Below are positions 43,115 to 51,924 of a stretch of 64,000 nt of DNA, piece after piece. Under the pieces are notes generated by a model, which had not been told where the DNA came from, ran no database searches, and was given only the letters and a program-made list of their open reading frames with translations. Position numbers and translations under genes: made by a program. The number at the start of each line of letters is the position of its first letter. The first letter of the stretch is position 1. Origin of the DNA: Bryobacterales bacterium (GTDB lineage: Bacteria > Acidobacteriota > Terriglobia > Bryobacterales > Bryobacteraceae); the NCBI GenBank assembly GCA_016716385.1, contig JADJWL010000002.1, forward strand, positions 496,001 through 560,000. The letters run 5' to 3'.

Positions 43115-44359
43115 GTGGGCGGGCGCTTCCGCTGGTGGATCGCGGGGCTGCTGTTCGGCGCGTCGGCGCTGAGCTTCTTCGACCGCCAGGTGCTTTCGGT
43201 GCTGGCGCCGAACATCCTCGCCGACCTCGGTATGACGAGCGTCGAGTACGGATACGCCGTCTCCGCCTTCACGCTTGCTTACAGCGTGATGTTCACGGTG
43301 GGCGGGCGCATCATCGATCACCTCGGCACGCGCGCCGGGCTGGGACTCACCGTGATCGTCTGGACGCTGGCCAGCCTGCTCCATGCCGCCGCGCGGACGA
43401 GCCCGCAGCTCACGTTCTTCCGTTTCCTGCTTGGCGTAGGCGAAGGCGGCTGTTTCCCCGGCGCCGCCAAAGGCATCCTCGAATGGTTTCCGGCGCGCGA
43501 ACGAGGCCTCGCGATGGGCATCGCCACCACGGGCGGCTCGGCGTTCGGCGCGGTGCTGGCGCCGCCTGTGATCGTCTGGATCGCCGGCAGCGCCGGATGG
43601 CGCGGCGCGTTCATCGCCACCGGCGTGATCGGCGTCGTGTGGGCGCTGGTGTGGTTCCTGTTCTACCGGCGGCCGGAGCAGTCGCGCTTCGTTACCCCCG
43701 CGGAACTGCGTCACATCCGGCAAGGGCTCGATGCGGCCGCCCCGAAGGAGCGCCCGTGGCCGTTCCGCAGGCTGCTGGCGCGCCGCGACGTCGCCGGCAT
43801 CGTTGCTACGCGGTTCCTGCTCGACCCGGTGTTCTACTTCTACATGTTCTGGATCCCACAGTATCTGTCCCGCGAGCGCGGCGCATCGCTCGAAGACATC
43901 GGGAAGCTCACGTGGATCCCGTTCTTCACGCTCGGCGTTTCGTCGTTCCTGGGGGGCGCGGCGTCGGACCTGCTGATCCGCAGGGGGTGGGCGGTCCAGA
44001 GCGCGCGGAAAGCCGTGATGGCCGCGGCGGCGTTCCTGACCCCCGTCTCGATCCTCGGGATCTACGCACCGGACGCCTTCTGGGCCGTGACCCTGCTCGG
44101 CGTGCTCACCTTCGCACACGGCTTCTGGATGACCAACTACATGACCCTCATCGGCGACCTGTTCCCGGCGGGAACCGTGGCCACGGTCGTAGGCCTTTCC
44201 GGAACCGCGGGCGGCATCGGAGGATTCCTGTCTAGCCTGCTGGTCGGGAGCTTCGTCGAGACGTATTCCTTCACACCGGCGTTTGTCGTCTGCGGGGTGC
44301 TCTACCCGGTCGGGCTGGCGATCATCCTCGCAAGCGTGCGGGACAGATACGCCTATTGA
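43115..44359 (+). CDS. MFS transporter, anion:cation symporter (hexuronate) type
   Basis: This 414-residue protein has twelve predicted transmembrane helices. The N-terminal FFDRQVLSVLAPNILADLGM is typical of the ACS subfamily, with VGGRIIDHLGTRAGL as the MFS loop 2-3 motif and FLLGVGEGGCFPGAAKGILEWFP. The C-terminal half has TRFLLDPVFYFYMFWIPQYL. The ACS members I know import hexuronates or similar organic anions with protons. The GTG start directly follows the isomerase-like stop, so the two form a sugar-acid uptake and conversion pair. The end overlaps the convergent thioredoxin-protein gene by 7 bases. Confidence 0.9.
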   Translation: MGGRFRWWIAGLLFGASALSFFDRQVLSVLAPNILADLGMTSVEYGYAVSAFTLAYSVMFTVGGRIIDHLGTRAGLGLTVIVWTLASLLHAAARTSPQLTFFRFLLGVGEGGCFPGAAKGILEWFPARERGLAMGIATTGGSAFGAVLAPPVIVWIAGSAGWRGAFIATGVIGVVWALVWFLFYRRPEQSRFVTPAELRHIRQGLDAAAPKERPWPFRRLLARRDVAGIVATRFLLDPVFYFYMFWIPQYLSRERGASLEDIGKLTWIPFFTLGVSSFLGGAASDLLIRRGWAVQSARKAVMAAAAFLTPVSILGIYAPDAFWAVTLLGVLTFAHGFWMTNYMTLIGDLFPAGTVATVVGLSGTAGGIGGFLSSLLVGSFVETYSFTPAFVVCGVLYPVGLAIILASVRDRYAY

Positions 44360-45597
44360 ACGAGAGCTTCCTCGATGCGCTCGGAGAGCATGTCGACGAA
44401 GCGGTCCGGCAGGAATCCGTTCATCCGCGAGAAGATCTCACCGCGGCGGTCGACCACGATCGTCGTCGGAATCGAGCGGATGCTGAGCGAGCGGGCCAGT
44501 CCGTCTTCGAAATAGATCGACTGGCTCCAGTTATTCTCGCGGACAAACGGGGCCACCTTCGATCGGTCCTCGTCGGTACTGACGGAAAGGAACACCACGT
44601 CCCCGTTGCCGTTGAACTTCTGCTTCACCTGCTCATAGAGCGGATGCTGCACACGGCAGGGACCGCACCAGGTCGCCCAGAAGTCGAACACCACGGTCTT
44701 GCCGCGCAACGACTTCAAGTCCAGGTAGCCGCCTTGCAGCGCCGACAAACGAAAATCCAGCACGTTGCTTGCGTTGCGGTTCGGATCGAGCTTGTCGAGC
44801 GCGGCGCGGCGCTCCTGTTCGGCGGCGCGGGTGCGGTCGTACGCGGCGAGAATGATGTCGCCCAAACCAGTCTCGTTCCCATGCAGTTCGCGATGGAGGA
44901 CGCCCATCCGGCGGCGATCCGTTTCGCGGTCTTCCTCGGTATTCCGGGGATCGACCAGCGTGAACGCATCGGCCAGTCTGGCGATCGCTTCCTGCTTGCG
45001 CCCCAGCGCGATCAGGGAAGCAGCCGCGGCCCGCGCGGCTTCAGCCGTGGGGTAGGCGGTGTAGCTCTGCCCGGCCAGTTCCAGCGCCTTCGACGGCTCG
45101 CCGGCCGCGGCCGAAGCTCGCGACTGCAACACCAGCGCCCGCGCGATCCCGCGATCCGTCTGTTCGCGCCACTCGGCGGGGCTCGTCCGTCCCGGCGGCT
45201 CCTGCGACTGCATATCGCGCACCAGCGTTTCGTACCGGCGCGCGAAGTCGAGCGCCTTGCGGCCGTTCTCTTCCCCGCCCGCGGTCACCAGTGCGCGAGT
45301 CACCCGGTCGAGCACCTGCAAGTCGTCGGGCTCGCGCTCGAGCACAGGCAGACCGTAGCGCAGGATCCGCCCGTCGTCGTCGGCTTCCATCGCGGCCTTG
45401 ACCAGGCCCCGCTCCAACTCGGCGCGCCGGGAGGTTTCCGGATACTTCTCGATGTGCCCTTCGAGCGCCCGGATGAAATCCACCGGGCTGGCGCCGGCAT
45501 CCTGCAGCGCGGCGGACAGCGCCTGCCGCTCAGCATCGCCCACGTCCTGCGCCAGGACCGTCCCGGTAGCGACGAGCAGAACCGCGAGCCACCTCAT
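44353..45597 (-). CDS. Exported TlpA-like thioredoxin protein with a helical N-terminal domain
   Basis: This 414-residue protein has a signal peptide (MRWLAVLLVATGTVLAQ). A ~250-residue all-helical region that looks TPR-like follows (alternating Ala/Leu/Glu helices with PSKALELAGQSYTAYPTA). The C-terminal TlpA/ResA thioredoxin domain has the active site DFWATWCGPCRVQHP near residue 310, and SIRSIPTTIVVD supplies the cis-Pro. It should reduce or rearrange disulfides outside the cytoplasm. It overlaps the upstream hypothetical gene by ATGA and lies in a minus-strand group with ruvC and yebC, which seems coincidental. Confidence 0.88.
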   Translation of the reverse strand: MRWLAVLLVATGTVLAQDVGDAERQALSAALQDAGASPVDFIRALEGHIEKYPETSRRAELERGLVKAAMEADDDGRILRYGLPVLEREPDDLQVLDRVTRALVTAGGEENGRKALDFARRYETLVRDMQSQEPPGRTSPAEWREQTDRGIARALVLQSRASAAAGEPSKALELAGQSYTAYPTAEAARAAAASLIALGRKQEAIARLADAFTLVDPRNTEEDRETDRRRMGVLHRELHGNETGLGDIILAAYDRTRAAEQERRAALDKLDPNRNASNVLDFRLSALQGGYLDLKSLRGKTVVFDFWATWCGPCRVQHPLYEQVKQKFNGNGDVVFLSVSTDEDRSKVAPFVRENNWSQSIYFEDGLARSLSIRSIPTTIVVDRRGEIFSRMNGFLPDRFVDMLSERIEEALVQ

Positions 45598-46202
45598 GGA
45601 GTTGTCCGGATGGCCTCAGCCAACTGCATGGCGCGGGAACGGGCCATGTTCAGGAAGGAATCGTTCTTCGCGACGCGATCGAGCAACGGCAGAAATGTCG
45701 CCAGCGACACGAGACGCCCTTTATCCTTCAGCGCCTCGAACTGCAGCAGCGCCTGATTCACTCCCAGTTTGTCGAACTTCACCGCGCGTTCCAGGACCAC
45801 ATAGATATTGGCCGTCGAGCCGACCTTTTCAAACCAGTCCGCCAGCAGCCGTGCATCGGCGTCCTCGGTGAAGTTGAACGTCACGGAGTGCTTCGCCTCG
45901 CCATTCTCGTAACGGAAGGTCTTCTGGCCCATCTGTGCGACCTTCACCTTGGATTCGAGAGGTCTCTGGAACCGGTCCAGCTTCTCAGTGAGTTTGAACA
46001 GGACCTCGGTTTCACCGGCCGATAACTGCAAATCGAGGGGCTGTTCGTCATCGGACGCTTCTTTGTACACGCACTTCCCGTCCTTGGTGACGTGCACTTC
46101 GAAGTACGGCGGGTTGCTGCCTTTGAATTCCTTGGTGAAGATCAGGAGCGGTTCGGCGGCGGCGGCGCCCGTCAGGAGAAGGAGCAGAATGGCAGTCCTC
46201 AC
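45594..46202 (-). CDS. Exported hypothetical protein
   Basis: About 202 residues beginning with a GTG at 46202 that overlaps the ruvC stop (GTGA). The signal peptide is VRTAILLLLLTGAAA followed by AEPLLIFTKEFKGSNPPYFE. The mature protein is mainly beta in its first half (VHVTKDGKCVYKE, then a QKTFRYENGEAKHSVTFN segment) and helical after ~120. A GSTANIYVVLERAVKFDKLG stretch connects them. I do not recognise the family. Its downstream partner, joined by ATGA, is the TlpA-like protein. Confidence 0.75.
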   Translation of the reverse strand: MRTAILLLLLTGAAAAEPLLIFTKEFKGSNPPYFEVHVTKDGKCVYKEASDDEQPLDLQLSAGETEVLFKLTEKLDRFQRPLESKVKVAQMGQKTFRYENGEAKHSVTFNFTEDADARLLADWFEKVGSTANIYVVLERAVKFDKLGVNQALLQFEALKDKGRLVSLATFLPLLDRVAKNDSFLNMARSRAMQLAEAIRTTP

Positions 46203-46702
46203 CGGCTTCGGCCTCCCATCCGCTGGTTTGCGCTGAGATGCGTGGCGTGGCAGATGGCCACCGCCAGCGCGTCGCACGCGTCTTCGGAGCCGACGTGGCC
46301 GGTCTCCAACGCGAGCAAGGAATGGACCATCCGTTGCACCTGGCTCTTCTCCGCGCGACCGTATCCCGCCACGCTCATCTTGACTTCGAGCGGCGAATAC
46401 TCCCCCACCGCCAAGCCCGCCTCCGCCAATGCCAGCAGCGCAATGCCCCGGACATGCGCCAGACTCAGCGCCGTGCGGGCGTTGACTGCGTGAAAGACCC
46501 CCTCCACCGCCGCGGCGTCGGGCGCTTCATCCCGGATCACCCGCCGCAACTCACCCGCGATCGCCAGCAGCCGTTCGGGCAGTGGCCGCTTTGCCTGGGT
46601 CACGATCGTTCCAGCAGCCCGCAGGCGGTGCTCCCGGCCGTCGCTGCAGATCACACCATACCCGGTGCGCGCCGTGCCGCAATCCACGCCAAGCACGAGC
46701 AT
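46199..46702 (-). CDS. ruvC: Holliday junction resolvase RuvC
   Basis: This 167-residue protein has the RuvC catalytic acids in order: Asp in LVLGVDCGTARTGYG (residue 7), Glu in AVEGVFHAVNARTAL, then Glu and Asp regions near EYSPLEVKMSVAGYG and EDACDALAVAICH. It resolves Holliday junctions during recombination, usually with RuvAB encoded elsewhere. The start at 46702 lies 11 bases after the yebC stop on the same strand, the common yebC-ruvC order. Coupled to the exported protein downstream by a GTGA overlap. Confidence 0.95.
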   Translation of the reverse strand: MLVLGVDCGTARTGYGVICSDGREHRLRAAGTIVTQAKRPLPERLLAIAGELRRVIRDEAPDAAAVEGVFHAVNARTALSLAHVRGIALLALAEAGLAVGEYSPLEVKMSVAGYGRAEKSQVQRMVHSLLALETGHVGSEDACDALAVAICHATHLSANQRMGGRSR

Positions 46703-46713
46703 CGCCCGACCGC

Positions 46714-47457
46714 TCAGTTCATCGACGCGAGTTCGTTCTCGTCGATGTCGAAGTTCGAATACACGTTCTGCACGTCGTCGTGATCTTCGAGCGCATCGCT
46801 CATGCGCAGCATCCCCTGGGCATTCTTGCCTTCGAGCTTCACCAGGTTCTGCGGCACCATCGCAACTTCGGCGGACTCGGTCTCAATCCCCGCCTTCTCC
46901 AGCGCCTGGACAACCGCGTCGTGCGCTTCCGGCGCCGACAGGACCTCCCAGTTCTCTCCTTCGTCCCGGAGATCCTCCGCACCCGCTTCGAGCACCAGCG
47001 CCATCAGGTCGTCCTCGCCGATCTTCTCCTTCGAGACCAGGATCTGGCTCTTCCGGTCGAACATCCATGCGACGCTTCCCTGTTCACCCAGGTTTCCGCC
47101 GTTCTTCGAGAACAGGTGCCGGATCTCGCTCACCGTGCGGTTACGATTGTCGGTCGCGACCATGACCAGGACGGCGGCGCCGCCTGGACCGTAGCCTTCG
47201 AACATGACCTCGTCGATCTGCGCGCCTTCGAGCTCGCCCGTGCCGCGCATGACGGCGCGCTTGATGTTGTCGGCGGGCATGCTCACCGCCTTCGCAGCCG
47301 CGATCGCGGTCCTGAGCCGGGGGTTGCCGTCGGGGTCGCCGCCGCTGCGCGCGGCGATCGTGATTTCCTTGATCAGGCGCGTGAACGTCTTCCCGCGTTT
47401 TGCGTCTAGGGCGGCCTTCTTATGCTTAATCGTCGCCCACTTGGAATGGCCAGACAT
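46714..47457 (-). CDS. yebC: YebC/PmpR-family protein
   Basis: This 247-residue protein starts MSGHSKWATIKHKKAA, the YebC signature, and continues with KRGKTFTRLIKEI, GYGPGGAAVLVMVATDNRNR and GSVAWMFDRK. Family members are cytoplasmic transcriptional regulators in some species or translation factors for proline-rich stretches in others; which one applies here cannot be decided. The start ATG at 47457 defines the usual length. It is followed by ruvC, the standard gene order. The 98-base gap upstream separates it from a divergent cupin gene. Confidence 0.95.
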   Translation of the reverse strand: MSGHSKWATIKHKKAALDAKRGKTFTRLIKEITIAARSGGDPDGNPRLRTAIAAAKAVSMPADNIKRAVMRGTGELEGAQIDEVMFEGYGPGGAAVLVMVATDNRNRTVSEIRHLFSKNGGNLGEQGSVAWMFDRKSQILVSKEKIGEDDLMALVLEAGAEDLRDEGENWEVLSAPEAHDAVVQALEKAGIETESAEVAMVPQNLVKLEGKNAQGMLRMSDALEDHDDVQNVYSNFDIDENELASMN

Positions 47458-47555
47458 ACGGACTCCCGGTTCGGTAGGAACTTGCGTGAAATTCTTAGCT
47501 GAGGATAGCAGAATCAGGGGCTTACCCTCAACCCAAAGCCCGTTATGATGGAGAG

Positions 47556-47963
47556 ATGAAACGGAGACGGGACCTGCTCGGATGGATGGGTCTGATGGCG
47601 GCATCGGCCGGCGCGGCGCCGCCCAGGCTACCCGACGCGACATTGACCGCAGGCCAGGCCAAGCTGATCCAGCAGCCGTTCGGCGACCTGCGCATTTACT
47701 TCGACGGGCCGACCGATCAACTGTCGGCCATGACCGCCGGCAGTCTTCGCTTGAATCCCGGGATGAGCCCGCATCCGCCTCACCGGCACCCGGAAGAGGA
47801 GTTCCTGCTCGTCACCGAGGGCACTGGGGACATCTCCATCGGCGACGATGTCGTCAGAGCCGGTCCCGGCGCCATGATGTACTGCGCCGCCAACCGCCTG
47901 CACGGCATCGTGAACACCGGCCGGACACCCCTGCTGTTCTACTTCTACAAGTGGAAGAAGTGA
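47556..47963 (+). CDS. Tat-exported cupin protein
   Basis: This 135-residue protein has a likely twin-arginine signal (MKRRRDLLGWMGLMAASAGA). A single cupin domain follows: motif 1 PHPPHRHPEEEFLLVTEG (His, His, Glu) and motif 2 NRLHGIVNTG. The metal site looks complete, but the ligand is unknown. The ATG at 47556 is preceded by GGAGAG and by TATGAT at 47544-47549, a possible -10. The stop lies only 8 bases from the convergent glmM stop. A second small cupin in this window (5598-5924) has no export signal. Confidence 0.8.
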   Translation: MKRRRDLLGWMGLMAASAGAAPPRLPDATLTAGQAKLIQQPFGDLRIYFDGPTDQLSAMTAGSLRLNPGMSPHPPHRHPEEEFLLVTEGTGDISIGDDVVRAGPGAMMYCAANRLHGIVNTGRTPLLFYFYKWKK

Positions 47964-47970
47964 CGGCGCG

Positions 47971-49305
47971 CTACCCGATCGCCCGCTCGATCGCACCCGC
48001 GATCCGCGCGCAGTAGTGGTCGACCTGTGATGCGTCGGCCGCCTCCACCATCACCCTGGCTAAAGGCTCAGTCCCCGAAAAGCGCACCAGAACCCGTCCG
48101 GAGCCTTCGAGCGCCCGTTCGCACTCGCGGATCTCCGCCGCCACTTCCGGCATCTCGCCGATCGCCCGTTTCTCCCGCACCCGGATATTGACCAACCGCT
48201 GCGGAAACACCTGCAGCGCCGAGGCCAGCACTTCCAGGCTTTCGCCGGACTGGCGGACGATCTCCGCAATCCGCAGCGCGGTCAGCATGCCGTCGCCGGT
48301 CGTGGCGTGTTTCAGGAAGATGACGTGACCGGATTGCTCCCCGCCCAGAGCGGCTCCGGTGCGCAGCATCTCTTCGAGCACGTACTTGTCGCCCACCGGG
48401 GTCCGCACCATGCCAATGTCCTCAGCCGCCAGCGCCTGCTCCAGGCCGAAATTCGACATCACCGTCGCCACTACGCGGCGCCCGGGCAGGTTGCCGGCGG
48501 CGGCAAGATGCCGCGCGGCAATCAGCAGCACCGCGTCGCCGTTGACGACCTTGCCGCTGCCTGCGACGAAAATCGCGCGGTCCGCGTCGCCGTCGAACGC
48601 CACTCCGAGATCCGCGCCATGCGCCACCACCTGCGCCTGCAGATCTTCCACGTGCAGCGCCCCGCACCCGTTGTTGATATTGCGCCCGTCGGGCGACGCG
48701 TGAATCGCCGCCACTTCGGCGCCGACCCGCCGGAACAACTCCGGCGCCAGGTGCGACGCCGCGCCATTACCGCAGTCAAGCACGATCCGGAGCCCGTCCA
48801 ACTGGGTCTCAAGAGTACTCAGCAGATGGTCAATGTAAGTTCGGTCCAGGCGGTCCTGCTCCGTCAAACGAAGGGGCGCTCCGCCGCCATCCGCACGCAA
48901 CCGGTCCATCTCTTCTTCGATCTCGTGCTCTTCATCGTCGGGAAGCTTGTAGCCACTGTGGCCGAAGACCTTGAGACCGTTGTCCCGGTACGGATTGTGC
49001 GAGGCGGAGATCATCACGCCCGCCTCGTACGGCCCCGTGTGCGTCAGAAACGCGACACCCGGAGTCGTCGTCACACCCGCCGAATCCACCGGCACGGACT
49101 CCGCCGCCAACCCGCCCGCAACCTCCTCCGCGATCCAGGGCGACGATTCCCGCGTGTCCATGCCCAACACGACGCGTCCGCCACCGTGCCTGGCACCCAG
49201 GACACGGCCAAGCGCCCGCCCAAAGGCATGCACCGTCGGCCGGTCCAGCGGAAACTGCCCCGCCACACCCCGAATGCCGTCTGTTCCGAAGTAACGTTTC
49301 CCCAT
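47971..49305 (-). CDS. glmM: Phosphoglucosamine mutase GlmM
   Basis: This 444-residue protein has KRYFGTDGIRGVAG at the N-terminus, the phosphoserine loop GVMISASHNPYRDNG (Ser102), the Mg site FDGDADRAIF, a GEQSGHVIF sugar-binding loop, and the RFSGTEPLARVMVEA phosphate loop. It converts glucosamine-6-P to glucosamine-1-P for UDP-GlcNAc and peptidoglycan synthesis. It is third in cdaA-cdaR-glmM, the conserved order linking cell-wall precursor supply to c-di-AMP synthesis. The ATG at 49305 gives the canonical N-terminus. Confidence 0.97.
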   Translation of the reverse strand: MGKRYFGTDGIRGVAGQFPLDRPTVHAFGRALGRVLGARHGGGRVVLGMDTRESSPWIAEEVAGGLAAESVPVDSAGVTTTPGVAFLTHTGPYEAGVMISASHNPYRDNGLKVFGHSGYKLPDDEEHEIEEEMDRLRADGGGAPLRLTEQDRLDRTYIDHLLSTLETQLDGLRIVLDCGNGAASHLAPELFRRVGAEVAAIHASPDGRNINNGCGALHVEDLQAQVVAHGADLGVAFDGDADRAIFVAGSGKVVNGDAVLLIAARHLAAAGNLPGRRVVATVMSNFGLEQALAAEDIGMVRTPVGDKYVLEEMLRTGAALGGEQSGHVIFLKHATTGDGMLTALRIAEIVRQSGESLEVLASALQVFPQRLVNIRVREKRAIGEMPEVAAEIRECERALEGSGRVLVRFSGTEPLARVMVEAADASQVDHYCARIAGAIERAIG

Positions 49306-49330
49306 TCCATTCCCCGAAGGAAATATCGGC

Positions 49331-49975
49331 TTATTCCTTCTCGACAAATACCCTGACCGTAATGCGCGTCGGGTTCGGGAACCGCACCATGGGCTCATCG
49401 GCATAGGCGTTTACCCCAAAGTGAGCCTGCCCGATCACCGAGGACAAGTTGATTGGATCCGTCAGAACGAATTCCACGCGCGACACATGGCTTTCCGGAC
49501 CGACGATGAGCACTGACTGCGGGTCAGGTTCGAAACGGGTCACCGTGTACCCTTCGGGAGGTTCTCCCGAGAATCGGACCCGCACAGGCACCGTCCGTTG
49601 GACGCGCCGTTCGAAACGGAACCGGATCTGGGAAGGCACCGCGCGCACCAGCGTCAGCCCCGGAGGCAGCTCGACGTTCCGCCGGTCCACCTGGAACGTG
49701 TGCTCCCCAGGTTCGAGGATTCTGGAGAAGTCGAACACCGGACCCGCGGGCAGCGCGGAGAAGCTGCGCAGCCGCTCCTGCGTTCCGCGAAGTTCGAGGG
49801 AAACGGTTGTCGTCAGATCCGAGACAATCTCCAGTTCTTCCGGGAGCCGGCGGTATTCGACCGGCACGTTGACGAACGAACCGATCTCGGACTCATGCGT
49901 GAAGACACTCCAGAAAAGCACTGAGAGACCCAACGCAAACAGCTTCAGTCCGATGTTCTGCTTCAGAAAGCGCAT
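49331..49975 (-). CDS. cdaR: CdaA regulatory protein CdaR (YbbR domains)
   Basis: This 214-residue protein has one N-terminal transmembrane helix (NIGLKLFALGLSVLFWSVFT) and extracytoplasmic YbbR repeats: VPVEYRRLPEELEIVSD, PVRVRFSGEPPEGYTVTRFE and PQSVLIVGPESHVSRV. In characterised operons CdaR binds and modulates the membrane cyclase CdaA. The start at 49975 directly abuts the cdaA stop, and glmM follows 25 bases later. Only about two repeats are visible, fewer than in long Firmicutes forms. Confidence 0.92.
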   Translation of the reverse strand: MRFLKQNIGLKLFALGLSVLFWSVFTHESEIGSFVNVPVEYRRLPEELEIVSDLTTTVSLELRGTQERLRSFSALPAGPVFDFSRILEPGEHTFQVDRRNVELPPGLTLVRAVPSQIRFRFERRVQRTVPVRVRFSGEPPEGYTVTRFEPDPQSVLIVGPESHVSRVEFVLTDPINLSSVIGQAHFGVNAYADEPMVRFPNPTRITVRVFVEKE

Positions 49976-50830
49976 CTACGATTCGCTCGTCTTCGGAACC
50001 TCGGCCGTGTCGGGCGCGGGCGTCGCGGCTGGTTCCGGCCGCCGCTTCTCGCGTCGGACCCCGTCGTCGGCGAAGTGCTGCGCGATGCGCTGCCCCAGCT
50101 CTTCGGGGGTCAGGTCGCTCTCCAGTTCGCCCCCCACAGCCAGCGAGACGCGGCCGGTTTCCTCCGAGACGATGATCGACAGGCAGTCGGTCTCCTCTGT
50201 GATGCCAATGGCGGCGCGGTGCCGGGTGCCAAGCTTGGCCGAGATAGCCGGGTTCATACTCAACGGGAGGAAGCAGGCGGCCGCGGCCAGCCGGTCCTTC
50301 TGGATGATCACGGCGCCGTCATGCAGAGGCGTGTCTTTGTGGAACACGGTCAGCAGCAGGTCACGGGACACCGCGGCATCCAAGGGGACGCCGCTCTCGA
50401 TGAAGGTGCGCAAGCCGATGTCGCGCTCCAGGACAATCAGGGCGCCCGTACGGTCCTGCGAGAGCCTTTGTACTGCGAGCAGAATGTCCTCGGAGGATTC
50501 GCGCCGCTGCAGAGCGCGGCCGAGAAGCCTGCGCCGTCCGATCCGGGCCAGCGTCCGGCGAATCTCGGATTGGAACAGCACAATCACGGCAATTGCCATG
50601 TACGGCATCACCAGTGACAACAGATAATGCAGGAGGCCCAGGCCCAGCAGCCGCGAAAATCCGTAGATCAGCAGGATGGTGAAGATGCCCGCCAGCACGT
50701 GCGCAGCGCGCGTGCCGCGGACAATCAGCAGGAGTTCATAGATGACAACCGCGACAATGACAATGTCCAGGATCGCAGCCAGAGTCAGCTGCGGCCAGAG
50801 GCTCTTGAACATGGACAAAGTCGTTGGCAT
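49976..50830 (-). CDS. cdaA: Membrane diadenylate cyclase CdaA (c-di-AMP synthase)
   Basis: About 284 residues. Three transmembrane helices lie in the first ~90, followed by the DAC domain. The catalytic DGA motif is in TPLHDGAVIIQ, and the RHR motif in LGTRHRAAIGITEETD, so the site is complete. It condenses two ATP to c-di-AMP, which controls osmolyte and potassium transport and wall homeostasis. The C-terminal ~30 residues are a Pro/Ala-rich tail. The ATG at 50830 was chosen; one seven codons downstream (MFKSLWPQL) is also plausible. A TAGAAT box at 50869-50864 could be its -10. First gene of cdaA-cdaR-glmM. Confidence 0.95.
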   Translation of the reverse strand: MPTTLSMFKSLWPQLTLAAILDIVIVAVVIYELLLIVRGTRAAHVLAGIFTILLIYGFSRLLGLGLLHYLLSLVMPYMAIAVIVLFQSEIRRTLARIGRRRLLGRALQRRESSEDILLAVQRLSQDRTGALIVLERDIGLRTFIESGVPLDAAVSRDLLLTVFHKDTPLHDGAVIIQKDRLAAAACFLPLSMNPAISAKLGTRHRAAIGITEETDCLSIIVSEETGRVSLAVGGELESDLTPEELGQRIAQHFADDGVRREKRRPEPAATPAPDTAEVPKTSES

Positions 50831-50928
50831 CGCCGGGAGCCTGCACACCCATTGTTGCCCTTAATTCTACACGATTTCAATGGGATGCGAATCCCGCGCC
50901 GGCGGTGATACGCTAGCAGCGGACGCGC

Positions 50929-51867
50929 TTGACCTTCACCTTCTACCCCCTCCGCCTCCAGTTTCGCGCGGTCGATGTCGTGCGGTTTCCCGGAGGCAAG
51001 GCCGCCAATGTCCTGCGGGGCGCCTTCGGCTGTGTCTTCCGCCAGCTCGCCTGCGACCCGGCTTGCCCCGGGACAGCGGCATGTCCCCGCCGGGACTCAT
51101 GCCCGTACGCGGCGGTCTTCGAACCGGAATCCCGAGGCGTGGGACCGAGCGGGCTCGCCGACCTGCCCCGCCCCTTTGTGTTCCGTGCCCGCTCTGTTGA
51201 CGGGCGCGCCGTCTCGCCCGGCGATGACTTCCACTTCGACCTCAACGTCTTCCACTCCGACCCGCGCACGGCCGCTCTTTTCATTCTGACTTTCGCGCGC
51301 ATCGGCGAACAGGGGCTCGGTCCCGGCCGCGGCCGCGCGCATCTCACCAACGCGAGCCTCCTGGGCCTGGATGGCCAACCTGGCGCCCCTCTTTACCGCG
51401 ACGGCATCCTGCTCCACGAACCTTTCCAACCCGTGCAGTTCCCCCTGGCCGCGGAGCCGGCTGCCCGCCTGCGCATCGAGTTCCTCACACCGACCGAACT
51501 CAAAGTAGATGGCGGACTTGCCGCCACGCCGGAGTTCCCCGCCCTGTTCGCCCGTGCCCGCGACCGCGTCTCCACGCTGCGCGCTCTCTACGGAGCCGGC
51601 CCGCTCGACGCCGATTTCCGTGCCCTTGGCGAACGTGCCGGACAGGTCCGGCGTATCCACTGCGACGTCCGGCGCGTCGATGTCAGCCGCCGCAGCAGCC
51701 GGACCGGCCAGACTCATTCCCTCGGCGGATTCACCGGTTCAGCCACCTACGAAGGACACCTGGACGAGTTCGTCCCCTACCTGCGAGCCGCCATCTGGAC
51801 GGGCGTCGGGCGGCAGACCGTATGGGGCAAGGGCGAGATTGCCGTAACAGTCCCCGTTGTATACTGA
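50929..51867 (+). CDS. cas6: CRISPR-associated endoribonuclease Cas6
   Basis: This 312-residue RAMP protein begins TFTFYPLRLQFRAVDVVRFP and continues with GKAANVLRGAFGCVFRQL. A four-cysteine insertion (CDPACPG, then CPRRDSCPY) precedes a LFEP-like strand, as in a branch of Cas6 I know from Acidobacteriota and Myxococcota. The C-terminal Cas6 domain has the glycine-rich signature GFTGSATYEG and the end motif AIWTGVGRQTVWGKG. It would process pre-crRNA for the csm module. It stands alone, 32 kb from csm1-csm5, between cdaA and gdhA. The start codon is TTG at 50929; no ATG fits better. No CRISPR repeat lies beside it. Confidence 0.88.
   Translation: MTFTFYPLRLQFRAVDVVRFPGGKAANVLRGAFGCVFRQLACDPACPGTAACPRRDSCPYAAVFEPESRGVGPSGLADLPRPFVFRARSVDGRAVSPGDDFHFDLNVFHSDPRTAALFILTFARIGEQGLGPGRGRAHLTNASLLGLDGQPGAPLYRDGILLHEPFQPVQFPLAAEPAARLRIEFLTPTELKVDGGLAATPEFPALFARARDRVSTLRALYGAGPLDADFRALGERAGQVRRIHCDVRRVDVSRRSSRTGQTHSLGGFTGSATYEGHLDEFVPYLRAAIWTGVGRQTVWGKGEIAVTVPVVY
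51860..51865 (+). promoter_or_regulatory. Possible -10 element (TATACT) for gdhA
   Basis: TATACT spans the end of cas6 and lies ~60 bases before the gdhA start. A TTGCCG at 51839-51844 is a possible -35, but the 15-base spacer is short. Confidence 0.35.
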
Positions 51868-51924
51868 TTTTGGTTAGCCGGAGTCCAGGACCCGATTCCG
51901 CAGAATCCCTTTCCACGTCGAAAG

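Noticed and set aside
41597..44119. Very long minus-strand open frame opposite the isomerase-like and MFS genes
   Set aside because: High-GC codon bias leaves antisense frames open. The translated sequence is rich in His/Arg/Gly without motifs, while the plus-strand genes have clear family signatures.
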